Assembly (NCBI GenBank): GCA_951804985.1
Contig: OX638135.1
Span: forward strand, 67,654,507-67,718,506
From: Dryomyza anilis
Lineage: Eukaryota; Arthropoda; Insecta; Diptera; Dryomyzidae
Length of the DNA: 64,000 nucleotides
Reading direction: 5' to 3'
The position numbers were made by a program, and so were the translations under genes. Under the pieces are notes generated by a model. The model saw only the letters and a program-made list of their open reading frames with translations. It was not told the origin of the DNA and ran no database searches. Numbering within the stretch: position 1 is the first letter of the stretch; the number at the start of each line of letters is the position of its first letter. Shown here one piece after another: positions 36,664 to 49,340 of this stretch.

Positions 36664-37557
36664 TTTGGGAGATAGTTTAACAAACGTTAGAAGAAATAGA
36701 GTATATGCATCAATTTTAAATGCCACCGATAAGGAGGTGACTATTGATAGCAATTTCAAGACACAATTTTCAAATTTTAACAAATATAAAGAAGCAACAA
36801 AGACGAGTTCTACAATAAATACAATAAACTCTGTTAATATAAAAAATAGAATTGATAGATTATTAGGAAATGTAAAGATCGACGAATCATTAAATAAAGA
36901 AGAAGTTGCATCTTTTTTCATTTGGAAGGGGATGAATTAACATTCACTCCGATATTAAAACATGAAATACCCACACAATGGAATCAGACACCAATAAATC
37001 AGAAACAGTATAAACTTCCTCATATGCATAGAAATGAGATTAATAGACAAGTATCAAAGATGTTAGACGATGGAATTATTTCACCAAGCATGTCGCATTG
37101 GAATTCCCCATTATTATTGGTACCTAAAAAGTGCGATAAAGATGGCAATAAGAAATGGAGACTGGTTATAGATTTCCGAAAATTAAATGACGTCACCATC
37201 AAACAGGTATTTCCTATACCACGAAGAGATGAGATTTTAGACCAGTTAGGTCATAGTCGGTATTTTTCAACACTAGATTTAGCCAGTGGTTACCATCAGG
37301 TTCTAGTTTAAGATAGTGACAAAGAAAAAACTGCTTTCAGTACAGGTCTTGGTCATTTCGAATTTAACAGAATGCCATTCGATTTAACGGGGGCACCTGC
37401 CACTTTTCAAAGGTTAATGAACCACATACTAACAGGTGTACAGGGTATTGACTGTTTTGTTTATTTAGATGACATAGTGGTTTATGTAAATAATTTAGCA
37501 GAACACGAGCTATGCAAGGTTTTGCAAAAGCTGAGAGAACATAATTTGAAATTATAA
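36664..37557 (+). pseudogene. pol: pol: linker and reverse transcriptase, first part
   Basis: It opens with LGDSLTNVRRNRVYASIL (the protease-RT linker), then after a frameshift near 36920 the RT: LLLVPKKCDKDGNKKWRLVI, YFSTLDLASGYHQV, a stop at 37311, MPFDLTGAPATFQRLMN and the catalytic FVYLDDIVVY near 37455. These are Ty3/gypsy RT motifs in normal order. The frame is cut at 37555 by a SINE. Confidence 0.9.
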
Positions 37558-37864
37558 TATAATAATAATAGTTTGGCGCTACAGTCCTGTATAGAACTTC
37601 GGCCGAGCTCTCTCACCATTTTGAGCTGTGCGTGTTATATTTGTACTCAAAGTGGTGGGACCTACAGTTTATTGCCGAATTCGAACGGCGGGAGAGAACT
37701 TTTTCGTAGACAATGGTTTTACTCTCGTAGGTTTGCCATTTACTGACGAGAGGTAGCGCGGTATAGAAAAATTTTTCTATGAAAAGATGTTGTTAGCCCC
37801 AGTCCAGGCTTGAACCGGGGACCTTTCGGCTCGCAGTCCAACGCACTAACCACTGAGCTACCGC
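37555..37864 (-). mobile_element. tRNA-derived SINE with 9-bp target duplication
   Basis: On the minus strand it begins GCGGTAGCTCAGTGGTTAG (A-box) and has CCCCGGTTCAAGCCTGG (B-box) about 35 bp further. Then comes a body with TACCTCTCGTCAGTAAATGG, GTAGGTCCCACCACTTTGAG and GGTGAGAGAGCTCGGCCGAA, and an ATT-repeat tail. TTGAAATTA flanks it on both sides (37546-37554 and 37865-37873), and the RT frame resumes after it. This is the clearest full-length copy of the family. Confidence 0.9.
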
Positions 37865-38134
37865 TTGAAATTAAATACAGAAAAATGGCAGTTTTTGCGG
37901 CGCGAGGTTATATATTTAGGACATAAGTGTTCTGAGTTAGGTGCCCTACCAGATCCAGCCAAAGTAGAGTCTGTAAAAAATATTCCCGTTCCGAAAACTA
38001 GGAAGGAAGTTCAAGCATTTTTAGGCTCTATTAATTATTACAGAAAATTTATAGGTGGTATGGCGAAATTGTCATTACCAATAAACTGTTTGCTTAAAAA
38101 GGACTCTAAGTTCAATTATCATTCCATAAACTAA
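37865..38134 (+). pseudogene. pol: pol: RT C-terminal part
   Basis: It continues directly after the SINE with KWQFLRREVIYLGHKCSELG and PKTRKEVQAFLGSINYYRKF, which are the RT connection motifs of gypsy elements. It is cut by the MITE at 38135. Confidence 0.85.
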
Positions 38135-38786
38135 GAAAAAAGGGACGTAATAAAATTAAATAAAATCTATTTAAATTTGATTTAAATACTTTTGTAATAA
38201 AAAAAGTAATACTCTATACAAAAATATATTACTTGCGTATTTAAATTCAAATTAAATAAAAAGTATTTAATATTATTACGTACGCAATTAAATTAATTAT
38301 TTCACAAAAAATATATTTTAGAAATATTTTCAACATTATTAAAGTTTGTTTTTTTGAAAGTAATCACGATAAAATTATGTAATAAGTGGTAATGTGTCCA
38401 ACCTATAGAACAACCGTGAGTGATAACAATTTCGAAAAAAGTAAAAAAATAATAATTTTATCTTTTCCTAAACTTCTTTACATGAAATAGTTTTAAAATA
38501 TTAATTGACTTATTTATGATCTTGTGATTAAATTAAAATTTTATTATCTTAATAAAAAGTAATAAATAGTATTTAGATCAAATTTTATTACCTACGTAAT
38601 AAATTTAAATAAAAAGTATTTAGTTCAAATTTTATTACGTACGTAATAAATTTAAATAAATAGTTTTTACTTCAATTTTAAATAAAAAGTATTTAATTTA
38701 AATAAAAAAGACAACGGGTGAAAAACGTGTCGAAAAGTATTTAAATTTATTACTTTTTTATTTAATTTTATTACTTTTTCCCTCAG
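38135..38786. mobile_element. MITE inserted between RT and RNase H
   Basis: The left end, AAGGGACGTAATAAAATTAA, and the right end, TTAATTTTATTACTTTTTCCC, are inverted. The interior is AT-rich with repeated TTTTATTACGTACGTAATAA-like palindromes. No coding. The pol frame resumes to the right. Confidence 0.75.
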
Positions 38787-39560
38787 TGTATAATTGTCAG
38801 AATTCGTTTTTAAAACTAAAAGAGGCAATTATGTCACCACCCATACTAGCGTATCCGGATTTTAACGAACCCTTTTTGCTCACGACAGACGCCAGTAACG
38901 AAGCAATTGGGGTGGTTCTTTCGCAAGGTGAAGTTGGAAGCGACCGTCCGATCGCGTTTGCCAGTAGGTCTCTTAACGATGCGGAAACACGCTACTCTAC
39001 TATAGAGAAAGAATTTTTGGCAATTGTATGGGCAACAAAAAATTTTAGGGCATATCTTTTGGGAAGACCATTTAAAATTTATACAGATCATCAGCCCAAG
39101 GGTATAGCAAAGGGTATAAGGGTATAGCAAACTTAAAAGATCAGACATCACGTCTTGCGCGTTTCCGACTCAAATTATAGGAATATGATTTCGAAATTCA
39201 TTATAAACCGGGAAAAATTAATTTAAACGCGGATGCGATTAGCCGCATACCGAATAATACTGAAAAAGTAGTTGTAGTACAAACACGTTCGAAAACCATG
39301 AAAAGAGAAAATGACAGTGTAATAATTCTAACTGAACCTCGGTACATAGAGAAGGTAATTAAAGATTTTCACGATTCACCAAGGTCACCAAGGTGGCGTA
39401 AAAACATTTTTAAGAATTCGACAACAGTACCGATGGAAGGGTATGCAGAAGCAAATAAAATATTATGTGAAAAATGGTTCAAAATGCCAGATAAACAAGA
39501 GTTCAAGGCTGACGAAGATGCCAATGGTTCTAACTGATACGCCAGTCAGACCCTTTGACA
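38787..39560 (+). pseudogene. pol: pol: RNase H and damaged integrase
   Basis: RNase H is recognised by [17 protein letters not shown] and [20 protein letters not shown] (38786-39127), ending at a small GGTATAGCAAA tandem slip and a stop. KPGKINLNADAISRIPNN follows near 39210. Integrase zinc-binding sequence is shortened. PFDKVYMDLVGILPET near 39555 holds the first catalytic Asp of the integrase core, and the rest is gone. Confidence 0.85.
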
Positions 39561-39699
39561 AAGTGTACATGGACCTGGTGGGTATTCTGCCTGAAACGTG
39601 GTCGTAGAGGGAAGTGGGCCAGTGACCACGACGATATTGATCAAAAACAAAGATAAGACAATTCACAATAATTTGTTGAAGGCATATCACAAATAGTGT

Positions 39700-40320
39700 A
39701 TGCCCTTAAAACTAAAAATATTATAATATTACCCTAGATTTAGAACCCATAAAAATAACAATATAAAACTAATTAGCTATGCGTTGACAATCAAACTCGT
39801 AGAATGCAACGTTATGAAAACATTATGCAACATATAGAAAAAATATATCTAACCATAATATAAAGAGTAATCATTAAATAAAACATTACATACTTCGTCA
39901 TTTGGAGGAAAAAATAAATATAAATGGTTTAGGAAAACAATAAGTAAAAAAACAAAGGAAAAATTATAGTAATAAAAAAAAGATAGGACATACTAAAAAC
40001 AATAATTTAGTAATAAAAAAAAATATACATATTTAACTATTTTACGAAAAGAACTTATAATTTTAAAGTTAGTTAATCATAAATTTAGAAAAGAAATAAA
40101 TTAAGCAAAGGTAACAAATTGCCTTCATATAAAATTAAATGAAAATTCGTCATAAAATTGTCGTATTCAATGCGGATAACGCAAACCAGCAATTGTCTTA
40201 CTGACCTACATTAATAGCGCAAGCCATCAAACCTTGATTATGGTCATTTACTCAAGTATTTCATGCTGTAGGACATATGCCATTTATACGAACGTATGTA
40301 TATCATACGTAAAGCGAGAG
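39700..40320. other. Unassigned A-rich stretch
   Basis: No coding or repeat boundary found. The integrase core should lie here if the element were intact. Confidence 0.4.
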
Positions 40321-40323
40321 TTT

Positions 40324-40397
40324 GTAGCTGGCAGGCTTGAACCGGGGACCTTTCGGCTCGCAGTCCAACGCACTAACCACTGAGCTACCGCGGCTAC
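40324..40397 (-). repeat. SINE head resembling a 74-nt tRNA
   Basis: On the minus strand the A-box TAGCTCAGTGGTTAGTGCG and B-box GGTTCAAGCC match the SINE at 37555. The ends GTAGCCG and CAGCTAC can pair at 6 of 7 positions, giving a tRNA-sized unit. The T-arm and anticodon arm pair poorly and the body of the SINE is absent, so a truncated SINE is more likely than a working tRNA gene. Confidence 0.6.
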
Positions 40398-40499
40398 TTA
40401 TAATAATTTAAATTTCTTAAAGAAGAAGAAAAATATCAGTTAGTGTTAAAATTAAAAAAAAAGAGAGATATATAAATATTTAGTACAGTTAAAATTAAA

Positions 40500-41176
40500 C
40501 CAGTTGGGAAGGTTAGATCACATGGGAAATTTTAAAGTAGGTGTAATTATGATACTTAGGATTATCAAAATTATAGTCGGTCTAAGCCGACTATAAATAC
40601 TCTACACATATGTGTGGTTACCATTCAAAGTGATATATAGGTCACCAGGGTATACGAATCCGAAATAACTACAAACATTCAATCGCTGAAGAATTTCCAT
40701 TCATTTGATACCCATATTTACATATGGGTAGGTGTACCGAATTTCGATTTTTTTTTTGGTGAACCACAAGTCTTTTCGCCGGAAAACATTATTATCATGT
40801 ATTTGAGCATGATGTGAATATATATATGACCAAAAAAGTTTACCTAAGCACGTATACATAAAAATTGATCTTTATATGTACATTTTATATGAGGTATTTG
40901 AACATAAGTGGTCGGATCATAGGTTACAATGGACCGATTTTCGCACATACAGCGTAGGTATATTAGTAATCTAAGTTATAACTTTCATTTATCTAGCTCT
41001 TCAATTCTAAAAGTAGTAGGGATTTCAACAGACAGACAGACGGACAGACGGACAGACAGACGGAGGTCATGCTGATCAAGAATATATATACTTTTCCATA
41101 CCGGAGATGCTTCCTTCTGGGTGTTACAAACGGCGTACCAAACTGAATATACCCTTTCACTCTTAGTGTAAGGTAT
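40500..41176 (-). repeat. Fly repeat, extended form, copy 2
   Basis: Reverse-orientation copy of 35412-36264, from GGTAT at 41176 (CTTACACTAAGAGTGAAAGG on the minus strand) to CCAGTTGGGAAGG at 40500. It lacks the 157-bp tandem duplication. Confidence 0.8.
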
Positions 41177-41312
41177 AAAAAAAGGGAACAAAAAAAAATA
41201 TATTAGTAGAATAAATTAAATGTAAAAAAAAGGTAATAAATAAAAGCAAAGAATTTAAAATTAAAAATAAAGCGATTTATACATTAAATTATTTATTGTA
41301 GTTGAAATAAAT

Positions 41313-41924
41313 CCAGTTGGGAAGGTTAGATCACATGGGAAATTTTAAAGTAGGTGTTATTATGATAGTTAGGATTATTAAAATTAGAGTCGGTCTAAGC
41401 CGACTATAAATACCCTACACATATGTGTGGTTACCATTCAAACTGGTATATAGGCCACAAGAGTATACGAATCCTGAACATAACTACAAACTTTCCATCC
41501 CTGAAGAATTTTCTTTCATTTGATACCCATATTTACTAATGGGTAGATGTACCGAATTTATAGTTGACCAACAAAAGTTTACTTAAGCACGTATACAGTA
41601 AAATTGATTTGTAGATGTAAATTTTATATGAGGTATTTCGGTTCTCAGGTCACGGTTCTCAGGTCACAATAGACCGATCATGCCAATTTTCTTGTTCAGA
41701 CTGCTTAGACATATAAGTAATCTAAATCTAAAGTTTCATTGCTCTAGCTCTAGCATTCAACTATTTCTGTAATCGTGGTGTCAACCGACAGACAGAAGGA
41801 TCGACTCAGGAGGTCATGGTGATCAAGAATATATATACTTTTCCATACCGGAGATGCTTTTTTCAGGGTGTTACAAACGGCGTACCAAACTGAATACACC
41901 CTTTCACTCTTAGTGTAGGGTTTA
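41313..41924 (-). repeat. Fly repeat, extended form, copy 3
   Basis: Same orientation as copy 2, about 140 bp further on, more diverged and with internal deletions. It retains AGTCGGTCTAAGCCGACT and the CTTTCACTCTTAGTGTAGGG end. Confidence 0.8.
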
Positions 41925-41994
41925 AAAAAAAATGTTTTAATAATTGAATTGAAAAAATAAAAGAGGAGACATATTAGTAAAATAAATAAAATGG

Positions 41995-41996
41995 AG

Positions 41997-42072
<76 letters not shown>

Positions 42073-42640
42073 TAAATATATATAAATATTAATTTAAAAA
42101 AATAAAAATAAAAAAAAATTTAAATTTTAAAGAAAAAAAAAGTGAAAAAAAATATAATAAGAAGAGATGAAAAAAAAAGAAAAATATGAAAAAAAAAAAA
42201 ATAATAAACATGAAAAAAAAAATTGGGGAATTAAAATTTAAAAAAAGGGATACAAATTTTTATTAAAAAGAAAAAAAAAAGAGAAGAAAAACAAAAAAAA
42301 ATAATATTAACAATTAAATTTTTAAAGAATAAAAAAAGATATAAAAAAAAATATATATATATGAAAAAAAAGGGAACTAAAATTAAAAAAAAAAGGAGAA
42401 CATTTTAATTAAAGAGAAAAAAAAGAAAAACAAGAAGGAGGTATGAAAATTTTATTAAAGAGAAGAAAAAAAGGAAGAAAATTAGAAGAGAAAAAAAAGA
42501 AGAAGAAAATAAGAAGAGAAGAAAAAAAATATATATAACAGATATTAACTATTAATTTTTTTTTTAAGAAAAAAAAATGGAAAAAATATATGAAAAAAAA
42601 TAAGGGGAATTAAAATTAAAAAAAAAAAACTTTCTTTCTC
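41995..42640. repeat. (TA)n followed by purine-rich low-complexity DNA
   Basis: About 70 bp of TA repeats (41999-42068), then roughly 550 bp that are almost all A and G on the plus strand, with AGAAGAAAA-like motifs and short TATA interruptions. Confidence 0.85.
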
Positions 42641-43034
42641 ATACGAATTACAATTCAATGCTTTGTTAAAAAGAAAAAAAATACTATTCAATTAAATGTC
42701 CCCAGAAACCATTTTAGCCACATTTAATAACAAAATTGCATTACATTTATTGCTAAAATAAAAACGCACAAATTTAAATTCAAACTTAATTTTGCTAAAT
42801 TTATGATTTCCCGAAGCAACATAAACTTCAGCTAAATTACTACAGTTTGCTACTATTCCATACATCCTGCTTAAGCCATTTGCGTACGTAACTAACAATA
42901 AATTCAACAATTTTTGAAAAAATTTAAAATAATAAACATATGTATATACAATATATTTAATATACAATATATTCTATGTACATATATATTTCTATAAAAA
43001 AAATTATATGAAATAAAAAAAAAAATTATATGAA

Positions 43035-43130
43035 ATAACTTTTTTTTATTTTTACGCATTGAAGGTGGATTGAGTCCACTGCATTGCGTCCCTCCGCATA
43101 TAAGACGACGATCTTAGCCATTGGTCTAAG
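43035..43130 (-). repeat. Possible second tRNA-like SINE fragment
   Basis: The minus strand has ATGGCTAAGATCG (A-box-like) and GGACTCAATCC (B-box-like) about 45 bp apart. An A-rich tail follows, and ATTATATGAAATA repeats lie nearby. Weak. Confidence 0.3.
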
Positions 43131-43500
43131 GACATAATACACTAAAATTACACTAAAGCTAGTGCTACACTAAATAACTGTGTTTCAAATAAGTTAAACA
43201 CTTACAAACAACATTTAATTTCAATGTTATGGTATACATAAACAACTATACTTTACATGACACTAAGGTTAGATAGACTAGTACCACACTAAATAGTAAT
43301 AGTTCAAATAATGTACCATACTTTATTTCAAGTAATTTAAATATCTTAAGATCAATCCTTTATTTGTGACGAATGTACATAAACCATTATATAATTTACG
43401 AAAATTATATTAAGTTTATATAAGTTAGTACCACACCACACATTTGGAAGAGTTTAAAACAAAATTAAATTACTTGTTTGTAAAATCTTCATGTAAATTT
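43131..43500. repeat. Degenerate repeats with CACACTAAATA motif
   Basis: Three loosely spaced units carry GTGCTACACTAAATAA, GTACCACACTAAATAG and GTACCACACCACAC, with related flanks. Non-coding. Confidence 0.4.
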
Positions 43501-43527
43501 AAAATATCCGAGTGCACAAAAATTGTT

Positions 43528-44278
43528 ATTTAGAATGACCAACAGCGCTGGATACTCAGAAGACGCATAGATTATCGTTGGGGTCTTGGGACTTTAATGG
43601 GGACATGTGGAAGGAGCTCTGGGTGTTATCAACAAGAAGAAGAAGTAAAGAGGTCCAGCAGATTCAAATAAAGTACAGAAAAACGAAGAAATGAAGCAGA
43701 GTGGCAGCATATTTGAAGACGTAGAAGGATGCAATAGGAGCAAACTTGTTGTTATACCAAGCACAAGTAGATTGCAGTGATTAAATTTTAATCATAAAAC
43801 TACAACTGCCAGAAACAAGATGCAGAAAACAATATTCAACATTGATCTTGAAAATGTATATAAAACGTCAAATTATTATGTATTCCATCGCACATAGAGA
43901 AGAAGCGATGCAGTAACGATTTTCTGATATCAACAATTCAGAAATCTATAAGCTACATAAAGTGACATGAGCACCAAGATGTTTTCAAAATGTTTGACAA
44001 GATCGCAGAAAAGAACACTCATCTCGAACGACTCGTCAACCAAGTCAACGGGACCAAAACTCTCTTGAACGACTAAGAGTCCAGCATATCAACATGACGA
44101 CGTCTACTGGAGAGATTAGCAAATTCCACAAGGACCATCGAAGCCCAACAGATCCAACACACTACATACAACGAAACATTGAAGATGAACAAGGCAAATC
44201 CGACCCAACACACAGAAGAGCAAAAGGAGAAATCTGGTCCAACAGTAGGGCATACAAAAGTCACTCATGTAATTATTT

Positions 44279-44300
<22 letters not shown>
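43528..44300 (+). pseudogene. Degenerate coding remnant at the env position
   Basis: It is less AT-rich than its surroundings and lies between pol and the 3' LTR. Short frames show RRRIDYRWGLGTLMG near 43560, GCNRSKLVVIPSTSRLQ near 43730 and FDKIAEKNTHLERLVNQV near 43990 (heptad-like). A basic run followed by a Gly-Leu-Gly segment, then a helical part, is the order expected of an env-like protein of errantivirus-type elements. No intact frame. The assignment is inference from position and weak motifs. Confidence 0.3.
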
Positions 44301-45550
<1,250 letters not shown>

Positions 45551-45679
45551 TCACTATATTAAAATAAACATATTATCATTATTAATCCTAATATTAACTC
45601 TTGTAAAAAAAAATGTTTGTAAAAATTTTGTAAAAAATTATCATTAATCCTAATATTAATAATAATTTTTTTTTTCCAT

Positions 45680-45692
45680 AAGGGAGGAGGAA
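45680..45692 (+). promoter_or_regulatory. Polypurine tract
   Basis: AAGGGAGGAGGAA directly precedes the 3' LTR (TGTTGTGAAT). This is the expected plus-strand primer site, and it fixes the 3' LTR start at 45693. Confidence 0.9.
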
Positions 45693-46142
45693 TGTTGTGA
45701 ATTAGCGCATACATTTTTCTTTTTTTTATGGTTCTTCACTATTCATTCAGTTTTGGATGTTGCTGTACATATGTTGAGCGCTTCATGTTTTTATATCATG
45801 TTGTACTCATATTATCCAGCAACATGTTGTAGAACACACCTCTTTCAAGTTAGCTTCCACAGTTAACAAAAGCTTGCGATAATTCGGCAAAGCGCTAAAG
45901 CTTTACGTAGACCACACCTCTTGCAATAGAATTTATCATTGCATGATTAGGGGGCTACGTTAAAATAAGCAGAGCAGCGTTTGCCAACAATTTTGATATT
46001 TCGCAATTGGTGTCAGCCAAAAACTGCAAGTCGGACTTTCTTCAAAAGTCACGTACACCAAAATTGAGTGAAAGTGAAAACTCACTAGAACATAATGAAA
46101 ATAGAATTTAAGAAAAGCTTGCAACGAAGGTATTGTTAATAC
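45693..46142 (+). mobile_element. 3' LTR, left part
   Basis: It matches the 5' LTR with an internal deletion of about 65 bp near 45828. It is interrupted at GTTAATAC (46135-46142) by the hAT-like element. Confidence 0.9.
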
Positions 46143-48920
46143 CAAGGATTGAAACATAAACGAATAACGGTTTCGATTTCGGTTTTTTCCGCGTTTCGGT
46201 TTCGGTTACGGTTTTGGTTTTAAGTTTTTATAACGAAACGGTTCTGGTATACCAGTTCCATGTTACGGTTTCGTTTTTGATTTCGGTTTTTTTATAAATT
46301 TTCTTTATTCCCATATTTTTCAAATAATTTTACATTTTTTATATGGTGCTAAATTATGTTCAAATTATGATATTGGGGTAAAGTGGGAAACGTAATTTAA
46401 ACAATGTTTGTTGTTATTTTAGTAAAAATATTGTGTTATATGAATTATTTAATTGATTACGCCAAGAAAAAAAATTATTTTAAAATTTCGTGACCACAAA
46501 CCAATGAAAAGCAACATTTTGACTTCACCTGAGATATGATCTGAATTGCAAAGAAGAAAAATTTTGTACAATTTTCATCCATAAAAGCCAAAGAAATTAA
46601 TTTCAACAATTCTGTGAACTGCATTATGTGTAAACTAGTGATGATCATTTACAAGAGCAAGTCAAGGAATGGTAATCTTAATCTTTTAAATTTTAAATAA
46701 AAGATCGAAGACAAATATCTTAAACTGCACATTAATTATGAAAACGAATAGAATTTGAACAATAATTGTATTTAAGTTACTTATTTTCAATTTCTTCAAC
46801 ATTTTACCAACAAAAAAATAAAATCAATAACATAATAATTTGAATTATATTTTAACAAGAATTAACTAATAAAAAATAATTGTATAAATCAAGTGATGTT
46901 GACGAGACAATTCAAAATCTCAAGGCCATAATAAAATGAACGAAAAGTCACCAAATACATTTTCAAAATGCTAAATATGTTTTTACAAACTTCTTTATGT
47001 ATCTGTCAATTGATAAGAAAATTTAAATCTATTAGTTGATATTTCAACTTTAAAAATGCATCAATTACTTTTTATAATATTAATCAACAAACTCGAAAAT
47101 TAAGTTTTTCATAAAAATGTGTTTGGTGACTTTTCGTTGTACAATACAATAAATATAAGGAATATTTCGTATAGGCATATATCTGTTTTCGTCACAGATT
47201 AAAAAATCCGTATGCTACACATACCGTATGTCAAGAGAACTCAAATAATATTTTGCATAGTAACATTTTTCTTTGCGAACACCATGCGAACACAAACTCA
47301 AACGCTACAAAGCGAATACTAACAGAAAGAAGAGAATATAACAATAACGATTACGATTCTTATACACACACTTTCACAACGACAACTCTTCGTTGCTATC
47401 CTGTATCATCGCATGGCAACAAACAGACGCATGACAACAGACAGACGCATGACAACGGACAGACGCATGGCACCACACTACATGTATGTATCTAGTACAG
47501 CTCTCTAGCTGGCAACAACAACGAGTTCTCTTGTGGTACAAAAATTTCCCGCCAAAAATTCTTTCAAAAGCTTGGATGCTGCTTTATTCGCATTTTTGTT
47601 GTTGTTGCACTTTCAAACGAATCAGCGGATTTGTGAAAAAAGAAAAACACAAAAAGCAATATATCAGCTAAATATATCACACTGTAAAATGTTCATATAT
47701 TATTTTTTATTACTTCATGATTTTACAATTAACAAAAAAACTATATATAAAAGTAAAACAAAAATAATAATGTGCATAGCACAGTGCATATGCACAATCG
47801 ATGTACGAACTAGCGTAGCGAAGAAAAGAGTAAAAACATTGTTTTGTCTGTTTTATCTTTTTGAAGCGACTTTTGAAGCACTTTTAAAGCTATTTACCGC
47901 TTCAAAAGTACTTCACAGGCCTTATTTTTAAGATGCTTATATTCTTTAGAATTGACAAAAACAAATAAAAAAACACACATTAATGTTCACGTTCATAAAT
48001 ATTTTGCACGCTTTCCATTGTTACTTGTTGTTCAATATTTAGTAATATCATGAATTATTTTGTATATCATTATTACCTTAAAAACATAATACATTAAAAT
48101 CACTTGCTCTTGTTCTTTTTTTTGCAAAATCTCGATCTTGTTCTCGTTTTTGTTCTTGCCTAAAAAATGCAAGAACAAGATGCAAGAACAAGAAATTTTT
48201 AATCATCACTAATGTAAACAAATATCTTCCTTATACTTGAAATGTTTAAACTTGTCGAACTTGTACTTCATTTTTCGTATTTCCTTAAATAGTTACTGAG
48301 ATTTTAATAATTTGAAACTTTTTTTACATTGTTTTGTTTATGTCCGAAATTGAGCTGTTTTGAAATATCAGTTAAAAATCCATTAGAAGACTTATAATTA
48401 GTATTCTATTGAATAGATCCTTTAAAAGAATATACAAATATTCAAATGAACTTTTCAAAACTTGTCCCAAATAAAGAAAAAACCAATATTATTAAAATTT
48501 GAATCATTTTTTTTACGTAAAAATTTTGCTTGGAGTTGCTGGTGTTTTCTTGTTAATTCGATTAATGAAACAAAAAACAAATTTTAGACCAAATACCGTT
48601 GTTTTGGAAATATCGTTTCTCAAAAAACAACATGTAAATTTTTGTACAACCAAAAATGTTTATTTTGGGAACTCCAAATTTGAATTAATGACATTTTACT
48701 TAAGATCTTCTATATAAAATAAAATATGTTTTTCTGTTTCTTTTTTTAATTTTTTAAAAACCGTTTTAAACCGGTATAAAACCGAAACCGTTTATATCGG
48801 TTTTGGATATCGGTTTATTTCTGATTTTCGTATAACGGTTTCGGTTACGATTTCGGTTTAAAAAATGAAACGGTTTTAAATGGATATCGGTTTCGGTTTC
48901 GGTTACGGTTTCAATCCTTG
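46143..48920. mobile_element. hAT-like element in the 3' LTR
   Basis: The inverted termini are CAAGGATTGAAAC and GTTTCAATCCTTG, with a perfect 8-bp duplication GTTAATAC (46135-46142 and 48921-48928), single in the other LTRs. Both ends carry 130-150 bp of degenerate CGGTTTCGGTTACGG motifs in inverted arrangement. The interior shares blocks with 620-690 and 3713-4115. The longest frame (47533-47931, 132 codons) shows no transposase features. Confidence 0.9.
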
Positions 48921-48928
48921 GTTAATAC

Positions 48929-49109
48929 CTTTCGTTGCAATTTAAAAGATTGTAGTTTAACCAACCTCAAATGGAGGTACTAAAATAGTAAAAGTGTCTT
49001 TTCAACTCTAAAATTAATAAAAGTGTCTTTTCAACTCTAAAAAATAAAAAGGTGTCTTTTGATTAATTAAATTGTAAAATAAATAAATAAATATTCATAA
49101 GTTTATACA
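48929..49109 (+). mobile_element. 3' LTR, right part, truncated
   Basis: It resumes CTTTCGTTGCAATTTAAAAG and runs through the AAAGTGTCTTTT repeats to AAATAAATAAATA. The final roughly 35 bp seen in the 5' LTR are missing. Confidence 0.85.
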
Positions 49110-49164
49110 TTTTTAATTTCAAAATAATTTTTAGCTTTTGATCTCATAACAGTATTCAGATCAG
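49110..49164 (-). pseudogene. polB: Polinton PolB piece left of the LTR element
   Basis: The minus strand reads SKAKNYFEIKNV, then after a frameshift a few more residues up to the LTR end. This precedes in protein order the piece that restarts at 24174. Short but in the right place and orientation. Confidence 0.55.
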
Positions 49165-49340
49165 TAATGCCAACTCATAATTTCATTTTCCCCGATATTC
49201 TTACCAAAATTCCCCAATTGACTATAAAATTCCCCACACAAATGTAATTTAAATATATAAAGAACAAATAGTGTTTTTCTACATTTTTAATAAAAACCGA
49301 AATAATCCATAGACCAAATATTATGCAAAATGTTATTCAT
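49165..49340. other. Possible truncated hAT terminus in PolB
   Basis: CAGTAATGCCAACTCATAAT at about 49165 looks like a hAT terminus, and TTCCCC motifs repeat. The other end is not found. It replaces a large part of the polymerase middle domain. Confidence 0.35.

Noticed and set aside
40324..40397. Functional tRNA gene
   Set aside because: T-arm and anticodon arm pair poorly, and the sequence matches the SINE head elsewhere in the window.
47533..47931. 132-codon frame in the hAT-like element as transposase
   Set aside because: No DDE, zinc-finger or dimerisation motif visible. The composition looks like chance reading of non-coding DNA.
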